64,000 nucleotides of DNA from [Pantoea] beijingensis (GCF_022647505.1 NZ_CP071409.1:1426001-1490000), one strand, 5' to 3'. Positions 21,650-33,695 are shown, numbered from the stretch's first letter. Numbers and translations: made by a program. Notes: a model not told the origin generated them from the sequence alone.

Positions 21650-23347
21650 TTAGATGGATGTACGACGATAGTTACGATACTGCGGTAACCAGAAGTTGGC
21701 CGCGATCGACTTCGATAGCACATCTTCAGAAGTGACGACGGCAACGCCCGCTAACTGTGCGGCTTTACCCACAGCCATTGCGATCAGCTTTGATACGCCC
21801 TGGATATCTTTAATTTCCGGCAGAACGGCACCGATGCCATCATTTGCCAACGGTGAGCAATCGGCCAGTGCCCGGCTTGCAGCCATCAGCATACTATCGG
21901 TTACGCGAACGGCGCCTGATGCGATAACGCCGAGTCCAATTCCCGGAAAGATATAGGAGTTGTTGCACTGCGCGATAGGGAAGGTTTTCTCTTTCCAGGT
22001 TACCGGCGCGAATGGGCTACCTGTCGCCACCAGTGCAGCACCGTCGGTCCATGCCATAATATCTGCCGGTGTGGCTTCGACACGAGACGTCGGGTTGGAA
22101 AGCGGCATCACGATAGGACGTGGGCAGTGCTTATGCATTTCGCGGATGATCTCTTCGCTGAACAAACCCGGCTGACCAGATACGCCGATCAGAATATCAG
22201 GCTGCGCATTGCGTACCACATCCAGTAGCGACAGCGAGTCATCCTGAGTATCCCAGCTCGCCAGGTTTTCGTTCTTCTGTACCAGCTTGCTCTGGAAATT
22301 CAACAGGTTTGGCAGTTTATCGGTCAATAGCCCAAAACGATCGACCATAAAGACGCGAGCTCGCGCTTCGTCATCGCTCAGGCCTTCAGATTTCATCTGG
22401 GCAATGATCTGCTCAGCGATACCGCAACCTGCGGAACCCGCACCGAGGAAGACGACTTTTTGATCGCTCAGATTGCTGCCTGCCGCACGGCTGGCGGCAA
22501 TCAAGGTGCCGAGTGTTACGGCGGCAGTTCCCTGAATATCGTCATTAAAGCAGCAAACTTCGTCGCGATAACGCTCCAGCAGCGGCATGGCGTTCTTTTG
22601 TGCGAAATCTTCAAATTGCAGCAGAACATTTGGCCAGCGGCTTTTTACCGCCTGGATAAATTCATTCACGAATTTATCGTACTCTTCGCCGGTAATACGT
22701 GGATGACGCCAGCCCATATATAGCGGGTCATTCAGTAACTGCTGGTTATTGGTGCCGACATCCAGAACCACCGGCAGCGTATAGGCCGGGCTGATGCCGC
22801 CACATGAGGTATAAAGTGACAGTTTACCAATCGGGATCCCCATACCGCCAATGCCCTGATCGCCCAAGCCGAGGATACGCTCTCCATCCGTCACCACGAT
22901 AACTTTTACATTTTGCTTAGTGGCGTTTTGCAGCATGTCTTCAATGCTGGCACGGTTCGGATAGGAGATAAACAAGCCGCGGGCACGACGATAGATTTCT
23001 GAGAAGTGCTCACAGGCTGCACCAACCGTTGGGGTATAGATGATCGGCATCATCTCTTCAAGATGGTTGTCCAACAGGCGGTAAAAAAGCGTTTCGTTAG
23101 TGTCCTGGATATTGCGAAGGTAGACGTGCTTATCGTTATCGTTTTTAAAGTCCTGAAATTGACGCCAGGCGCGTTCAGCCTGCTCTTCGATGCTTTCAAC
23201 GGTCTCGGGTAGCAGACCATTTAGATTGAAATCATTGCGTTCTTCGATGGAGAAAGCGCTTCCTTTGTTCAGCAGCGGAAACTCCAGCAGTATCGGTCCG
23301 GCATAGGGGATATAAAGCGGCCTTTTACTCTCGTGTTCAAATTCCAT
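21650..23347 (-). CDS. maeA: NAD-dependent malic enzyme
   Basis: MaeA (SfcA) decarboxylates L-malate to pyruvate with NAD+. The 565 residues equal the E. coli length. Motifs are [29 protein letters not shown], the metal-binding FEDFAQKNA...[11 protein letters not shown], and the dinucleotide fold [10 protein letters not shown]. It stands alone between sanA and cdd with its own terminator. In E. coli maeA is elsewhere, so this is a local insertion relative to that map. Confidence 0.95.
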   Translation of the reverse strand: MEFEHESKRPLYIPYAGPILLEFPLLNKGSAFSIEERNDFNLNGLLPETVESIEEQAERAWRQFQDFKNDNDKHVYLRNIQDTNETLFYRLLDNHLEEMMPIIYTPTVGAACEHFSEIYRRARGLFISYPNRASIEDMLQNATKQNVKVIVVTDGERILGLGDQGIGGMGIPIGKLSLYTSCGGISPAYTLPVVLDVGTNNQQLLNDPLYMGWRHPRITGEEYDKFVNEFIQAVKSRWPNVLLQFEDFAQKNAMPLLERYRDEVCCFNDDIQGTAAVTLGTLIAASRAAGSNLSDQKVVFLGAGSAGCGIAEQIIAQMKSEGLSDDEARARVFMVDRFGLLTDKLPNLLNFQSKLVQKNENLASWDTQDDSLSLLDVVRNAQPDILIGVSGQPGLFSEEIIREMHKHCPRPIVMPLSNPTSRVEATPADIMAWTDGAALVATGSPFAPVTWKEKTFPIAQCNNSYIFPGIGLGVIASGAVRVTDSMLMAASRALADCSPLANDGIGAVLPEIKDIQGVSKLIAMAVGKAAQLAGVAVVTSEDVLSKSIAANFWLPQYRNYRRTSI

Positions 23348-23796
23348 GCGGTATGCTCCTGCGGGCTTACAGAGTTCATATTAAATTTGGACAGTGCTCG
23401 TTTTTTTTTACACGCATCAAACACGCGTCATTTCTGTGCGCTGGCCACATGTGATATGACTGCGACGCTAACACCTGAATATTGCGAATGAATTGTGTGC
23501 CACCGATCCTAAGAAAAAACGCGCAGAAGTACAGCTTTAGTTAACGAGAATTCATAATACCCGTTATTTAGAGGGGGATGGGTGTCGTTGAGCTCATTTT
23601 TCTGGCTTCTAAAGGTTAATTATTTTTCTGTCCTCAGCCGGTGTCGTGAGTGTCTCCCTCGCCGGCGGGACTGGCAAATATCTTCTGCTGTCGCACAGGC
23701 GAACGACAAAGGGCCGGCGCTAACCGGTCCTGACTGGTCATCCGAAGGATGAATGGAATGCCGTTGACGTTACGCCCTCCGTTCGAGATAGAGCGC
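23348..23796. other. Gene-free region between cdd and maeA
   Basis: No convincing gene or known repeat is seen. The side next to maeA (23350-23480) should hold its promoter. The side next to cdd has only short imperfect hairpins (for example catccgaaggatg near 23741) and no clear T-run. Confidence 0.4.
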
Positions 23797-24687
23797 TTAG
23801 CGATCGCCTAATGCCACAACGCGCAGATTTTGACAACCAAGCGCATTCAGCGTCGCCTGCGTTGCCTGATGCTGTTCCAGCGTGGCACGCGGATGTTCTG
23901 CCAGCACCGCGCGTTTGATCTGCATAATGTCTTCGCTGTGCATATTCATTAAAATCAGTGCAGCCTGCAGCGGAGGCAGGCTAGGGTTAAATGCCGCATT
24001 CTCTGCATAACGTCCGGCATAGATGGCACCGCTCTCGGTTTCCAGTGCCACGCCACTATGTGCCTGGCTATAAGGGGCATGACTGTGATTAGCTGCGGCA
24101 ATGGCGGCCTGTTCGAGCCGATCGCCCTGCATGTGATAACCGTGATCGATTGGATCAAGCAGCAGCGTCTTGATATCAAGATCTCGGGGACCAAAAGCAT
24201 AAGGAAGATAATCTTTCAGTGTTGCGGGATCGCGTCCGGGTAAGAAAATTTGCAAATCTGTGCCACTGTTAAGCTCGTTCATAAACTGGCGGCAGTGTCC
24301 GCAAGGCGAGTAATTAACGGTGATGGCTTCCAGCGCTGTTTCACCGCATAACCAGGCATGGGTAATCGCGCTTTGTTCGGCGTGAACGGTTTGCTGCATG
24401 GTAGCGCCTGTAAATTCCATATTAGCGCCAAAATACCAGCGGCCACTTTTACCACGCGCAACCGCGCCAACATCGAAGTGAGAAAGCGGCGTGATCGCAC
24501 AAGCCGCTGCCAGTGGCAGTAATGCAAATGCTAAAGCATCAGCATCCAGCTGTGTCTGCTGCTTGAGCCTTTCAATGTGCGCTGCGCTTAATGAGGCAGA
24601 GAAGTCATCGGCGTCCATAATGGGCGCCAACGCTGTTTGCAGCTCTGAAGACAGCGTGGCAAAAGCGCGGTGAAAACGTAAATGCAT
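23797..24687 (-). CDS. cdd: Cytidine deaminase
   Basis: Cdd deaminates cytidine and deoxycytidine to uridine and deoxyuridine in pyrimidine salvage. The 296 residues are the long dimeric enterobacterial type. The zinc/catalytic motif is HAEQSA (catalytic Glu) with PCGHCRQF (two Cys ligands) in the first half; the second half is the degenerate duplicate domain. It lies downstream of yohJ-yohK on the same strand, as in E. coli. Confidence 0.95.
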   Translation of the reverse strand: MHLRFHRAFATLSSELQTALAPIMDADDFSASLSAAHIERLKQQTQLDADALAFALLPLAAACAITPLSHFDVGAVARGKSGRWYFGANMEFTGATMQQTVHAEQSAITHAWLCGETALEAITVNYSPCGHCRQFMNELNSGTDLQIFLPGRDPATLKDYLPYAFGPRDLDIKTLLLDPIDHGYHMQGDRLEQAAIAAANHSHAPYSQAHSGVALETESGAIYAGRYAENAAFNPSLPPLQAALILMNMHSEDIMQIKRAVLAEHPRATLEQHQATQATLNALGCQNLRVVALGDR

Positions 24688-24816
24688 TAAATGCCTCTCA
24701 TTGGCCAGTTGGGCGACCGATTCTACGGTGCAATCAGCTGGTTATATGTGATCTGTATCGCTCTATCAATGCAATAAATGAAAGTTAATTACAATTTGCG
24801 AGATCTCTCGCAACTT

Positions 24817-25509
24817 CTACCCAAAAATCAGCAGTAATAACGGAAGGAGGAAGGGGGCCAACAGCGAAGTGATAATGCCGCAGATCACCAGTGCCAGTGA
24901 GCTGTATGCGGCTTCCTGCAAGTCGACCTCAGCACAGCGCGCGGTGCCCAGCGCATGGGAGGCGCTGCCAATTGCCAGCCCTCGCGAGGCCTTACTGTGC
25001 ACGCCCAGCAAATTCAGCAGCATATGGCCGAATACTGCACCTAATACGCCCGCAACTAACACGCAAATTGCGCTGATCGCCGGAATACCGCCAAGCGAGG
25101 ATGATACCGCCATCGCGATGGGGGTTGTCACTGATTTTGGTAATATAGTGGCGGCAATCTCGGGCGTAGCCCCCAGCCAAAGAGCAATGGCGGTACCGGA
25201 TATCATCGCAGCCAGACTGCCGATAAAACAAACGCTGAGTAGTGATTTCCAGCGTGTACGAATCTGGTGGATTTGTTCATACAGCGGTAATGCTAAAGCA
25301 ACCACGGCTGGTTGCAGTAAATGATTCAGCAGCGAGCTCCCGGCGAAATAGCGTGCATAAGGCATATTGATCATCAGTAGCAGAGGAATAATCGCAGCCA
25401 TAGAGATCAGCAGCGGGTTAAACAGGGAGATCTTCACCTTCGCAGCAAGTTTTTGCGCAGCGAAAAAGACCAGCAGTGTGAGCGGCAGCGACCACCAGAA
25501 ATCATTCAT
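24817..25509 (-). CDS. yohK: LrgB-family membrane protein YohK
   Basis: YohK has 230 residues, 6-7 hydrophobic segments, and the LrgB signature region ([32 protein letters not shown]). LrgA/LrgB pairs are linked to murein hydrolase control and to pyruvate or by-product transport in other bacteria; the exact role in enterobacteria is not settled. Its start overlaps the yohJ end by 8 bases, so the pair is co-translated. Confidence 0.92.
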   Translation of the reverse strand: MNDFWWSLPLTLLVFFAAQKLAAKVKISLFNPLLISMAAIIPLLLMINMPYARYFAGSSLLNHLLQPAVVALALPLYEQIHQIRTRWKSLLSVCFIGSLAAMISGTAIALWLGATPEIAATILPKSVTTPIAMAVSSSLGGIPAISAICVLVAGVLGAVFGHMLLNLLGVHSKASRGLAIGSASHALGTARCAEVDLQEAAYSSLALVICGIITSLLAPFLLPLLLLIFG

Positions 25510-25894
25510 TATTCGTTTTCCTGTCGGAAGCGCGATCCTGCAGGCGTTGAGAGCTCACTCCCACAATAACCAACACTATCAGGGTACTGACAATGCAGGA
25601 AACGACAATCGGTCCGAATTGAGCGCTAAGAACATCGGTATAGCCCATCACCCCTACGCTAATGGGTACGAAGAGCAGCGCCATATACCGGATGAGTAGA
25701 TGACAACCGGGTTTCACCCAGCGCACGGGGAGAATTTGTGATGCCAGCAAAAAGAAAAGAACCAGCATACCGAGGATACTACCCGGAATGGTAATCGGAA
25801 GCAGGGCGGACAGCGCCTCACCGGCATACAGACAGAGATAGATGATGGCAAAGGCACGGATATAGCACCAGGTGATGGCGAGCACGTTGCGCAT
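25502..25894 (-). CDS. yohJ: LrgA/CidA-family membrane protein YohJ
   Basis: YohJ is a 130-residue holin-like protein with four hydrophobic helices and the LrgA motif [14 protein letters not shown]. It is the upstream partner of yohK. The ribosome site is CAGGAG before the ATG. Confidence 0.92.
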   Translation of the reverse strand: MRNVLAITWCYIRAFAIIYLCLYAGEALSALLPITIPGSILGMLVLFFLLASQILPVRWVKPGCHLLIRYMALLFVPISVGVMGYTDVLSAQFGPIVVSCIVSTLIVLVIVGVSSQRLQDRASDRKTNNE

Positions 25895-26000
25895 GAAAAA
25901 CTCCTGTTTTTAACGCGATCATCGTACGATGAAAAAACGAAGCGTGCCAGCGCTTGCCGCAGAGGCAGCACAGCAATAACGCGAGGCATAAGCGAGAAGA

Positions 26001-26020
26001 AGGGGCAGGACTCTGCCCCT
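26001..26020 (-). terminator. metG terminator
   Basis: An 8-bp perfect stem (AGGGGCAG/CTGCCCCT) with a 4-base loop lies just after the metG stop. On the minus strand TTCTTCTC follows. Confidence 0.6.
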
Positions 26021-26027
26021 GTTAACA

Positions 26028-28055
26028 TTACTTGACCGGCATCCCGGGTTGTGCGCCGCTATCCGCTGACAGCAGGAACAAGTCTTTACCCCCAGGGCCC
26101 GCCGAAAGCACCATACCTTCTGAAAGACCAAAACGCATCTTACGCGGCGCAAGGTTAGCCACCACGATGGTCAGGCGCCCTTCGAGTACGGCCGGATCGG
26201 GGTAAGCGGCGCGAATTCCGGAGAAAATTTGGCGCGTTTCGCCGCCCATATCCAGCACCAGACGCAGCAGTTTATCGGAGCCTTCTACCCGTTCTGCTTT
26301 TTGGATTAGCGCGACTCGCATATCGACTTTGGCAAAATCATCAAACTGAATGGTATCGGCGATCGGCGCGTCGGCCAGAGGGCCAGAAACGACGGATGCG
26401 GCGGCTGCGTCTTCTTTCGAGGCCGCAATAAGGCCATCCACTTTGCTCATTTCAATACGGCCATAAAGCGCTTTGAAGGGGGCGATATTATGGCCCAACA
26501 GCGGCTGGTTGATGCCATCCCAGCACAGTTGATGTTGAAGAAAAGCCTCGGTGCGTTCGCTAAGCGAAGGCAGAACCGGTTTCAGCCATGTCATCAGTAC
26601 GCGGAACAGGTTGATGCCCATGGAGCATATCGCTTGCAGATCGGCATCGCGTCCTTCCTGTTTGGCCACAACCCACGGCGCCTGCTCATCAACATAGCGG
26701 TTGGCAACGTCGGCCAATGCCATGATTTCGCGAATTGCGCGGCTGAATTCACGGTTAGCCCAGGCTTCGCCAATGCTGGCTGAGGCATCGGTAAAGGTTT
26801 GGTAAAGCGCCGGATCGGCCAGTGTATCAGCCAGTTTTCCGTCGAAACGTTTGTTGATGAAGCCCGCATTGCGGGAGGCCAGGTTCACCACTTTATTCAC
26901 GATATCGGCGTTAACTCGCTGGACGAAGTCTTCCAGATTCAGGTCGATATCATCAATGCGTGAAGAGAGTTTTGCGGCATAGTAATAGCGCAGGCTGTCT
27001 GCATCCAGATGCTCAAGCCAGGTACTGGCCTTAATAAAGGTGCCACGGGATTTTGACATTTTGGCACCGTTAACCGTGACATACCCGTGAACGAACAGAT
27101 TAGTCGGTTTGCGGAAGTTGCTGCCTTCCAGCATAGCTGGCCAGAACAGGCTGTGGAAATAGACAATATCTTTACCGATGAAATGATAAAGCTCAGCCTC
27201 CGAATCCTTCTTCCAGAAGGCGTCAAAGTCGATGTCGCCACGCTTGTCGCACAGGTTTTTGAATGAGCCCATATAGCCGATAGGCGCATCCAGCCAGACA
27301 TAGAAATATTTGCCTGGCGCATCCGGGATCTCAAAGCCAAAGTAGGGCGCATCGCGGGAAATATCCCACTGCTGAAGTCCGGACTCGAACCACTCTTGCA
27401 TCTTGTTCGCGACCTGCTCCTGTAACGCGCCTGAACGCGTCCACGCCTGCAACATGGCGCTGAATTCTGGCAAATCAAAGAAGAAGTGCTCAGAGTCACG
27501 CATCACCGGTGTCGCACCCGAGACGACAGATTTAGGATCAATCAGCTCGGTCGGGCTGTAGGTTGCGCTACAGACTTCGCAGTTATCGCCATATTGATCG
27601 GGAGACTTACATTTCGGGCAGGTGCCTTTCACAAAGCGATCGGGCAGAAACATTCCTTTCTCAGGATCGTACAGCTGAGAAATGGTCCGATTTTTAATAA
27701 ACCCGTTCTCTTTCAGGCGACCATAAATAAGTGATGACAGCTCACGGTTCTCGTCGCTATGCGTGGAATGATAGTTGTCATAGCTAATATTAAAGCCTGC
27801 AAAATCAGTCTGATGTTCCTGACTCATTTCGGCAATCATCTGTTCGGGGGCGATCCCCAACTGCTGAGCCTTCAGCATGATCGGCGTGCCGTGCGCATCG
27901 TCAGCACAGATGAAGTAAACCTGATTGCCGCGCATTCGCTGGTAACGGACCCATATATCTGCCTGGATATGCTCGAGCATGTGGCCGAGATGGATAGAAC
28001 CGTTGGCGTACGGCAGTGCGCACGTTACCAAAATCTTTTTCGCGACTTGAGTCAT
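26028..28055 (-). CDS. metG: Methionyl-tRNA synthetase
   Basis: MetG charges tRNA-Met and initiator tRNA with methionine. The start at 28055 ([19 protein letters not shown]) gives 675 residues, close to E. coli (677); an upstream in-frame extension to 28148 is not supported. The HIGH motif is HLGHM, the zinc cysteines are [17 protein letters not shown], and KMSKS is intact. The C-terminal tRNA-binding/dimerisation domain (OB fold, from about 570) is complete. It is divergent from mrp. Confidence 0.97.
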   Translation of the reverse strand: MTQVAKKILVTCALPYANGSIHLGHMLEHIQADIWVRYQRMRGNQVYFICADDAHGTPIMLKAQQLGIAPEQMIAEMSQEHQTDFAGFNISYDNYHSTHSDENRELSSLIYGRLKENGFIKNRTISQLYDPEKGMFLPDRFVKGTCPKCKSPDQYGDNCEVCSATYSPTELIDPKSVVSGATPVMRDSEHFFFDLPEFSAMLQAWTRSGALQEQVANKMQEWFESGLQQWDISRDAPYFGFEIPDAPGKYFYVWLDAPIGYMGSFKNLCDKRGDIDFDAFWKKDSEAELYHFIGKDIVYFHSLFWPAMLEGSNFRKPTNLFVHGYVTVNGAKMSKSRGTFIKASTWLEHLDADSLRYYYAAKLSSRIDDIDLNLEDFVQRVNADIVNKVVNLASRNAGFINKRFDGKLADTLADPALYQTFTDASASIGEAWANREFSRAIREIMALADVANRYVDEQAPWVVAKQEGRDADLQAICSMGINLFRVLMTWLKPVLPSLSERTEAFLQHQLCWDGINQPLLGHNIAPFKALYGRIEMSKVDGLIAASKEDAAAASVVSGPLADAPIADTIQFDDFAKVDMRVALIQKAERVEGSDKLLRLVLDMGGETRQIFSGIRAAYPDPAVLEGRLTIVVANLAPRKMRFGLSEGMVLSAGPGGKDLFLLSADSGAQPGMPVK

Positions 28056-28329
28056 AGTAGAACTTGCTATACCTGATTTAAAAAGGGGTTTAGATGTTAA
28101 CCGAAAGGCTGGCCCGGCGTAAACAAGGCTTATTCCAGCGGCGGACAAATCTTATGCCACCGGGGTGGTCGGTGAGCCTTAGTACAAAATCTGTGTCGCG
28201 TTATTACCCGCAGGTGCGAAATTTCTGCCGGCTAACACGCCAGTACCAACACTTCTGGTATGCTTAAGCGAGAGGGCAATTTCGCACGATTTTACCTGTC
28301 ATTTACAATGAAAATACCAAGGAGCCGGG

Positions 28330-29442
28330 ATGAATTCACAATCCCATGGTCATTACTCACCGGAAACATTGCGCGCAATGGTGATGGGAGTGTTGACCAC
28401 ATTTGAACATCCGACGCTGAAGCATAACCTGACTACGCTTAAAGCGTTGCACCATGTTGCGCTGATGGACAATAAGCTGCATATCGAATTGGTGATGCCC
28501 TTTGCCTGGAACAGCGCTTTTGAGGATTTAAAAGCAACCGCCAGCGCTGACTTACTGCGTATCACTGGCGCACAGGCGATTGACTGGCGTCTGAGTCACG
28601 ATATTGCCACGCTGAAACGGGTGAAAAATCAACCAGGCGTTAACGGCGTTAAAAATATTATTGCGGTGAGTTCCGGTAAAGGCGGCGTGGGTAAATCCAC
28701 CACCGCGGTGAATCTTGCGCTTGCACTAATGGCTGAAGGGGCGAAAGTCGGCATTCTTGATGCGGATATTTATGGCCCTTCGGTGCCCAATATGTTGGGT
28801 ACCGAAGGTCAGCGTCCGACATCGCCGGACGGCACCCATATGGCACCTATCGTGGCACATGGTCTGTCAACTAACTCGATTGGGTATCTGGTGACGGATG
28901 ACAACGCCATGGTATGGCGCGGCCCGATGGCGAGTAAGGCGCTGATGCAGATGCTGAATGAAACCCTGTGGCCGGAGCTGGATTATCTGGTGCTGGATAT
29001 GCCGCCGGGAACCGGTGATATTCAGTTAACGTTGGCGCAAAACGTGCCGGCCACCGGCGCGATTGTGGTGACGACCCCGCAGGATATCGCCCTGATCGAT
29101 GCGCGCAAGGGTATTGTGATGTTTGATAAGGTGAGCGTACCGGTGCTTGGCGTCGTCGAAAATATGAGTATGCACATTTGCAGCCAGTGCGGACATCACG
29201 AGGCCATTTTTGGAACCGGTGGCGCGCAAACGCTGGTGGATACCTATAACACGCGTCTGTTAGGGCAACTACCGTTACATATTACGCTGCGGGAAGACCT
29301 GGATGAAGGCCTGCCAACGGTGATCCGCCGTCCGGAGAGCGATTTTACCGCGATCTATCGTCAGCTTGCGGGCGCCGTGGCGGCACAGCTTTACTGGCAG
29401 GGTGAAGTGATCCCCGGCGAAATCGCCTTCCGCGCGGTGTAA
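28330..29442 (+). CDS. mrp: Iron-sulfur cluster carrier ATPase Mrp/ApbC
   Basis: Mrp (ApbC) is a P-loop ATPase that carries and delivers Fe-S clusters. The 370 residues have an N-terminal DUF59/MIP18-like domain (to about 95). The deviant Walker A is GKGGVGKST (about 115), then VLDMPPGTGD, and the cluster-binding CxxC is in CSQCGHHE. It is divergent from metG as in E. coli. This gene is the last one in conserved order; accessory DNA starts after it. Confidence 0.95.
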   Translation: MNSQSHGHYSPETLRAMVMGVLTTFEHPTLKHNLTTLKALHHVALMDNKLHIELVMPFAWNSAFEDLKATASADLLRITGAQAIDWRLSHDIATLKRVKNQPGVNGVKNIIAVSSGKGGVGKSTTAVNLALALMAEGAKVGILDADIYGPSVPNMLGTEGQRPTSPDGTHMAPIVAHGLSTNSIGYLVTDDNAMVWRGPMASKALMQMLNETLWPELDYLVLDMPPGTGDIQLTLAQNVPATGAIVVTTPQDIALIDARKGIVMFDKVSVPVLGVVENMSMHICSQCGHHEAIFGTGGAQTLVDTYNTRLLGQLPLHITLREDLDEGLPTVIRRPESDFTAIYRQLAGAVAAQLYWQGEVIPGEIAFRAV

Positions 29443-29666
29443 GTTGAGGTAAGCCGTTTGCGTGTCCGCGATACTAAGGGCGCGCAGACGGCAGTGACTG
29501 ATAAGTGAGGACGCAGTTTCCGGGTTCGCCGCGGCAGTGTGGCAATCGGCCACGGCTCTGTTCGTCACCGCCCTGCAAAAGCGCACGCCAGGACGGTTTC
29601 GGCCTCATTCACAGGACGAATATGCACGGTGTCCGCGTCCGCTACGGGCGAGCAAAAATACTGTAT

Positions 29667-31073
29667 TTATGTTGGGGTTCTGAATCGAGCCAGGCTGGCT
29701 ACATCCTCAACGCGGGCAATATTCAGGCAATATTGCAGCAAATCTTCCCCATATCCTGAAGGTAATCCGCCGTAAGCGATGTTACGTCGGAATTTTTCAA
29801 TCAGCGCGTCCCGCGTGAGCGGTTCTTTGACGCCCCCGCGGAAATGGGGTTGCCGCCACTCATGTACGCGACCATCCGTAAATGTCACGCGGGCGTGGCC
29901 GCTGTAATTACGCGGATATTCATTATGAGGATCGATGCGATAACGAATTTTTGCCGCAAGCGCCAGTACCTGCGGTAAATCGATTTTGTCGTCAGTAAAC
30001 TGTTCCAGCCCGGCATCACCTTCAAAAAAAGAGATGGCCATGGCGAATGGCATACTGAATTTCGCCGCGTAGCCGGAGGTCGGACGCTGTTTACTGGCTA
30101 ATGGTTCCCAGAGCCGGTCAACCAAACCTTCGCCCGTGTCGCATTCAACCGAGATGATATCTTCGGCGTGAATACCTTGCTGACGCATTTGTAACATACA
30201 GTCGATGAAGGGATGGATCATGGTGCCGCAAGCGTAAGGTTTGAAAGCAATACGCTCCATCATCCATTGTTCTCCCAGCCCATCGATTAGGGGGGGATAA
30301 TTTGCCGGGGCGTCGCGGCTAAAGACACGAAACAGGTTACGTGGGCCTTCAAAAATTGTACGGGGGCCGTTATAACCGGCTTGCCCAAGTAATGCAGCTT
30401 TATACCCTGACTGGGCTGCCCAACCCGGATGTAAACGTTTAGTCCATGCGCCTTCGCTGAGAAACTCCCCCAGACCAGAAGCAAAACTGCCGGCAATGCC
30501 AAACGCATCGGTAAGTTGCTGCTGATTTAGCCCGAGCGTGACGCCAACCCCGGCCGTTGCGCCGAGTACACCAATCACACCAACCGGATGAAAGCCGGCT
30601 TTATGAATAGCACCTGGAACCACGTGATTAAACCGGCACACCATCTCCAGGCCAGCAACGATCCCACGCAAGGCATCCTCACCGGAACGATGATGCCGTT
30701 CCGCCGCGGCGAGAACCGCAGGTAATACCATCGCGCCAACCCGAATCGGCGCGCCCTCCAGCGTATCATCGAAGTCTTCACCATGAGTGGCCGTCCCATT
30801 AATCAGCGCTGCGCCACTGGCAGAAAACCCGGCGGCGTGGCCCAATGCGGTACAGTTCCCTTGCTGATCGTCAGTATTAATCAGTGCTGTTATATAGTCG
30901 CTGCGCCGGGCAGCGATACACAATCCCGCCATATCCAGCAGATCATTGATGGCTACCGTGATGGCTTTTTCGGGGATGTTATCGAGCTGAAGAGGTGTCA
31001 GGACAGCGGCTATTTTTTCGGCTAATGCGTGTCCCGCCACGGGAAGTGACATATCAACTTTGCGTACCGACAT
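29667..31073 (-). CDS. MmgE/PrpD-family protein
   Basis: This 468-residue protein is of the MmgE/PrpD family, which includes 2-methylcitrate dehydratase, cis-aconitate decarboxylase and related enzymes. Features are the all-alpha first domain with GHAAGFSASGAALINGTATHGEDFDD (family region) and HPGWAAQSGYKAALLGQAG. The second domain has a conserved FKPYACGTMIHPFID. The start ATG 31073 has GGAG eight bases upstream; a frame extension to 31244 has no good start. It is divergent from an ornithine cyclodeaminase-like gene. The substrate is unknown. Confidence 0.8.
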   Translation of the reverse strand: MSVRKVDMSLPVAGHALAEKIAAVLTPLQLDNIPEKAITVAINDLLDMAGLCIAARRSDYITALINTDDQQGNCTALGHAAGFSASGAALINGTATHGEDFDDTLEGAPIRVGAMVLPAVLAAAERHHRSGEDALRGIVAGLEMVCRFNHVVPGAIHKAGFHPVGVIGVLGATAGVGVTLGLNQQQLTDAFGIAGSFASGLGEFLSEGAWTKRLHPGWAAQSGYKAALLGQAGYNGPRTIFEGPRNLFRVFSRDAPANYPPLIDGLGEQWMMERIAFKPYACGTMIHPFIDCMLQMRQQGIHAEDIISVECDTGEGLVDRLWEPLASKQRPTSGYAAKFSMPFAMAISFFEGDAGLEQFTDDKIDLPQVLALAAKIRYRIDPHNEYPRNYSGHARVTFTDGRVHEWRQPHFRGGVKEPLTRDALIEKFRRNIAYGGLPSGYGEDLLQYCLNIARVEDVASLARFRTPT

Positions 31074-31253
31074 ATTCTGTCTCCGGAGATCGGTCAGATC
31101 ATCAAATCCGTCAATTATCGGCGCGTAACGTCCTGCTGTCTTGTGCGTAAAACAGCAAAGCTTAACCTGTTTTGTTCTTTGTCTTTTCCTGCTCAAAACC
31201 AGATAGTCACGACTTATCCCCGACCATGACTTGATAGCAGGCAACGTTGACGC

Positions 31254-32312
31254 ATGTTTATTTTCTCTAATGATGATATTAACGCCGTACTCTCAATGCG
31301 GGATTGTATTGATGCATTTGAGCATACGTATCGCGATGTCGCCGCAGGACAAGCGGTAAACGGACACCGCTCAGACATGATTACAGAAACGGCCCGGGCT
31401 GATTCTGTCTATTTACTAAAAATGGTGGGGGCAGTAGTACCGCGATACGCTATTGGTGCGGTCAGGATTAACTCCGATATTTTGTCCTTTCCCACCCACA
31501 ACGGTAAAACCCGCAAAGTGAAAATACCGGCGGCTGCCGGTAACCGCTGGGTCGGGTTGGTGATGTTATTTAATACACAAACCGGCGCGCCTCTGGCCCT
31601 GTTTCCTGACGGTGTGATCCAGCGTATGCGCGTTGGGGCAACCAGTGGTTTAGGTGTGCATTATCTGGCACGCCATGATGCCCGTACGGCGGCCATTCTT
31701 GGCAGTGGTTGGCAGGCAGGGGCGCAGGCGCAGGCTATCGCCGCGGTACGTTCACTGGATAAATTGTATATTTACAGTCCTGATGAAACGCGTCGGCGGA
31801 TATTTGCGCAGCAGCTTGAACAACAACTCAGTATACCCGTTGAAGCCGCCGTCAGCGCAGAGCAAGCCGTACGGCAGGCGGATATTGTATTGTGTGCCAC
31901 AAATAGCCTTCAGCCGGTGCTTTCACACGACTGGCTGCGCCCAGGTATGCACGTGGGATCGATACGGGAAGGGGAACTGGCTGCGGATGAGCTGAAGATA
32001 TTTGACCGTATTATCGTGCACGATCCTGGCAACATGGCTGACGATCATTTAGTGGTTGCCCGCGGCATTGAACATCGGGAAAAATCCTCTCCCCTGATGC
32101 GGACGCTGGATCAGGCTCCTGCACTGTCTGCACTCATTTCCGGACAGGTTGAGGCACGTCAGTCGGCAGCAGAGATTACCGCGTTCTTAAATTATCACGG
32201 TCTGGGATATCAATTTGCCGCAGCAGGCGCCGTGCTGCTGGAGAAAGCGCTGGCCGCTGGCCGGGGAGTGGAGCTGCCGGATGAGTGGTTTACGCAGGAT
32301 GTGCATTCCTGA
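31254..32312 (+). CDS. Ornithine cyclodeaminase / mu-crystallin family enzyme
   Basis: The 352-residue protein has the OCD/mu-crystallin Rossmann core (AILGSGWQAGAQAQAIAAVRS, about 143-163) and the N-terminal MRVGATSGLGVHYLARHDARTAA segment. The family includes ornithine cyclodeaminases, alanine/ketimine reductases and opine-type enzymes, so the reaction is a reductive or deaminative step on an amino acid or imine. The ribosome site is weak. It is the first rightward gene of the 31-39 kb locus, 276 bp before the ABC operon. Confidence 0.8.
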   Translation: MFIFSNDDINAVLSMRDCIDAFEHTYRDVAAGQAVNGHRSDMITETARADSVYLLKMVGAVVPRYAIGAVRINSDILSFPTHNGKTRKVKIPAAAGNRWVGLVMLFNTQTGAPLALFPDGVIQRMRVGATSGLGVHYLARHDARTAAILGSGWQAGAQAQAIAAVRSLDKLYIYSPDETRRRIFAQQLEQQLSIPVEAAVSAEQAVRQADIVLCATNSLQPVLSHDWLRPGMHVGSIREGELAADELKIFDRIIVHDPGNMADDHLVVARGIEHREKSSPLMRTLDQAPALSALISGQVEARQSAAEITAFLNYHGLGYQFAAAGAVLLEKALAAGRGVELPDEWFTQDVHS

Positions 32313-32588
32313 ATATTCGTCATTCATCGTACTTCAGGATCGTTGACTCTGTGGGTTTATCCCCGTCATTTACCTGACGGTACGCCAGGGGATTCGCTGC
32401 GGTGTTGCGCCGTTTGAACACCCGGCCTGTTTTCACCGATTATTCCATCTCGCTGCTGTCCAAATGAGTATGCGTATAGTTCATTTCTGCATTAGCTTTG
32501 CCGATCTTAACAGTTAAACGAGAGCGAAACGTTACCTATAGTAGCCGGAGAACCTGAACAATTATTATTCTAATTCCGGAGTGTTATT

Positions 32589-33695
32589 TTGGCTGTTGCA
32601 TTCTCTTTACCCCAGGAAATAAAAGACACCCCTTCTTTGCCCAGACTTGCGCTGCGTGGACTCAGCAAGGTGATGGGTGAACACCGTGCCGTCGATGGGA
32701 TCGATTTAGCCATCGCGCCGGGTGAACGCGTGGTATTACTTGGCCCCAGCGGCTGCGGGAAAACCACCACCCTACGAATGGTTGCTGGTTTTATTCAGCC
32801 TGATGCGGGCGAAATTCATTTAAATGGTCAGTTGGCCGCCAGCTCCCGCGTAATGCTCCCGCCGGAGAAGCGTCAGTTGGGCATGATGTTTCAGAACTAC
32901 GCCATTTGGCCCCATAAAACCGTCTTCAATAACGTCGCCTATGGTTTGCAAATTGCGGGGGTTAAAGCGGAACTGCTTAAGCAACGTGTGAATCGGATGC
33001 TGGATATCGTCAACCTCACCGGCTATGCAGGACGAAAACCTGCCGATCTGAGCGGTGGCCAACAACAGCGTGTTGCACTGGCGCGGGCACTGGTCACCGA
33101 GCCTTCATTATTGCTACTGGACGAACCGTTATCGAACCTGGATGCAGCCATGCGTCAGGTGATGCGTACTGAATTAAAAGCGTTACAGGAACGCGTTGGC
33201 GTAACGATGCTGCATGTGACCCACGATCAGGAAGAGGCGCTGGTGTTAGCCGATCGTATCGTGGTCATGAATGCCGGACGTATTGAGCAGGTCGGGACGC
33301 CTCAACAAATATGGCAGTGCCCACAAAATCGTTTCGTTGCCAGCTTTATTGGCAGGGCCAATATTTTGAGTGCCAGCGTGGTCGCGGTTGATGCTTTTCA
33401 GCCGAGGGTTCAGCTTGAGCTGGGGGGCAGACTACGTTTTTGGGCGCGTGCCGATGAGCAAAGCCCCCGAGCCAGCTGGTTGGGACAGCAGCGCAGCGTG
33501 GTGATCCGCCCGCAAGATTTTCAGCAGCGTAGCGATGGTATTCCGTTGCCGATCATAAACAGTATTTTTCTCGGCAACCATTACGATGTGACCCTGGCGT
33601 TGGGGGATGAGCAATTGTCAGTTGAGTTCCGGGATGCGCCAGGCGGCACACTTAACATCATCGTCGAAGATGATCGTGCATGGGTATTGCCATGA
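32589..33695 (+). CDS. FbpC/PotA-like ABC transporter ATPase
   Basis: This ATPase has 368 residues: Walker A GPSGCGKTTT (about 57), signature LSGGQQQRVALARAL (about 153), Walker B LLLLDEPLSNLDA, switch HVTHDQEEAL, and a C-terminal TOBE-like domain. It is typical of iron(III), polyamine and phosphonate importers. The start is an unusual TTG at 32589: GGAG lies eight bases upstream and a later ATG would remove the first strand of the fold. The permease gene overlaps its stop (ATGA). Confidence 0.88.
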   Translation: MAVAFSLPQEIKDTPSLPRLALRGLSKVMGEHRAVDGIDLAIAPGERVVLLGPSGCGKTTTLRMVAGFIQPDAGEIHLNGQLAASSRVMLPPEKRQLGMMFQNYAIWPHKTVFNNVAYGLQIAGVKAELLKQRVNRMLDIVNLTGYAGRKPADLSGGQQQRVALARALVTEPSLLLLDEPLSNLDAAMRQVMRTELKALQERVGVTMLHVTHDQEEALVLADRIVVMNAGRIEQVGTPQQIWQCPQNRFVASFIGRANILSASVVAVDAFQPRVQLELGGRLRFWARADEQSPRASWLGQQRSVVIRPQDFQQRSDGIPLPIINSIFLGNHYDVTLALGDEQLSVEFRDAPGGTLNIIVEDDRAWVLP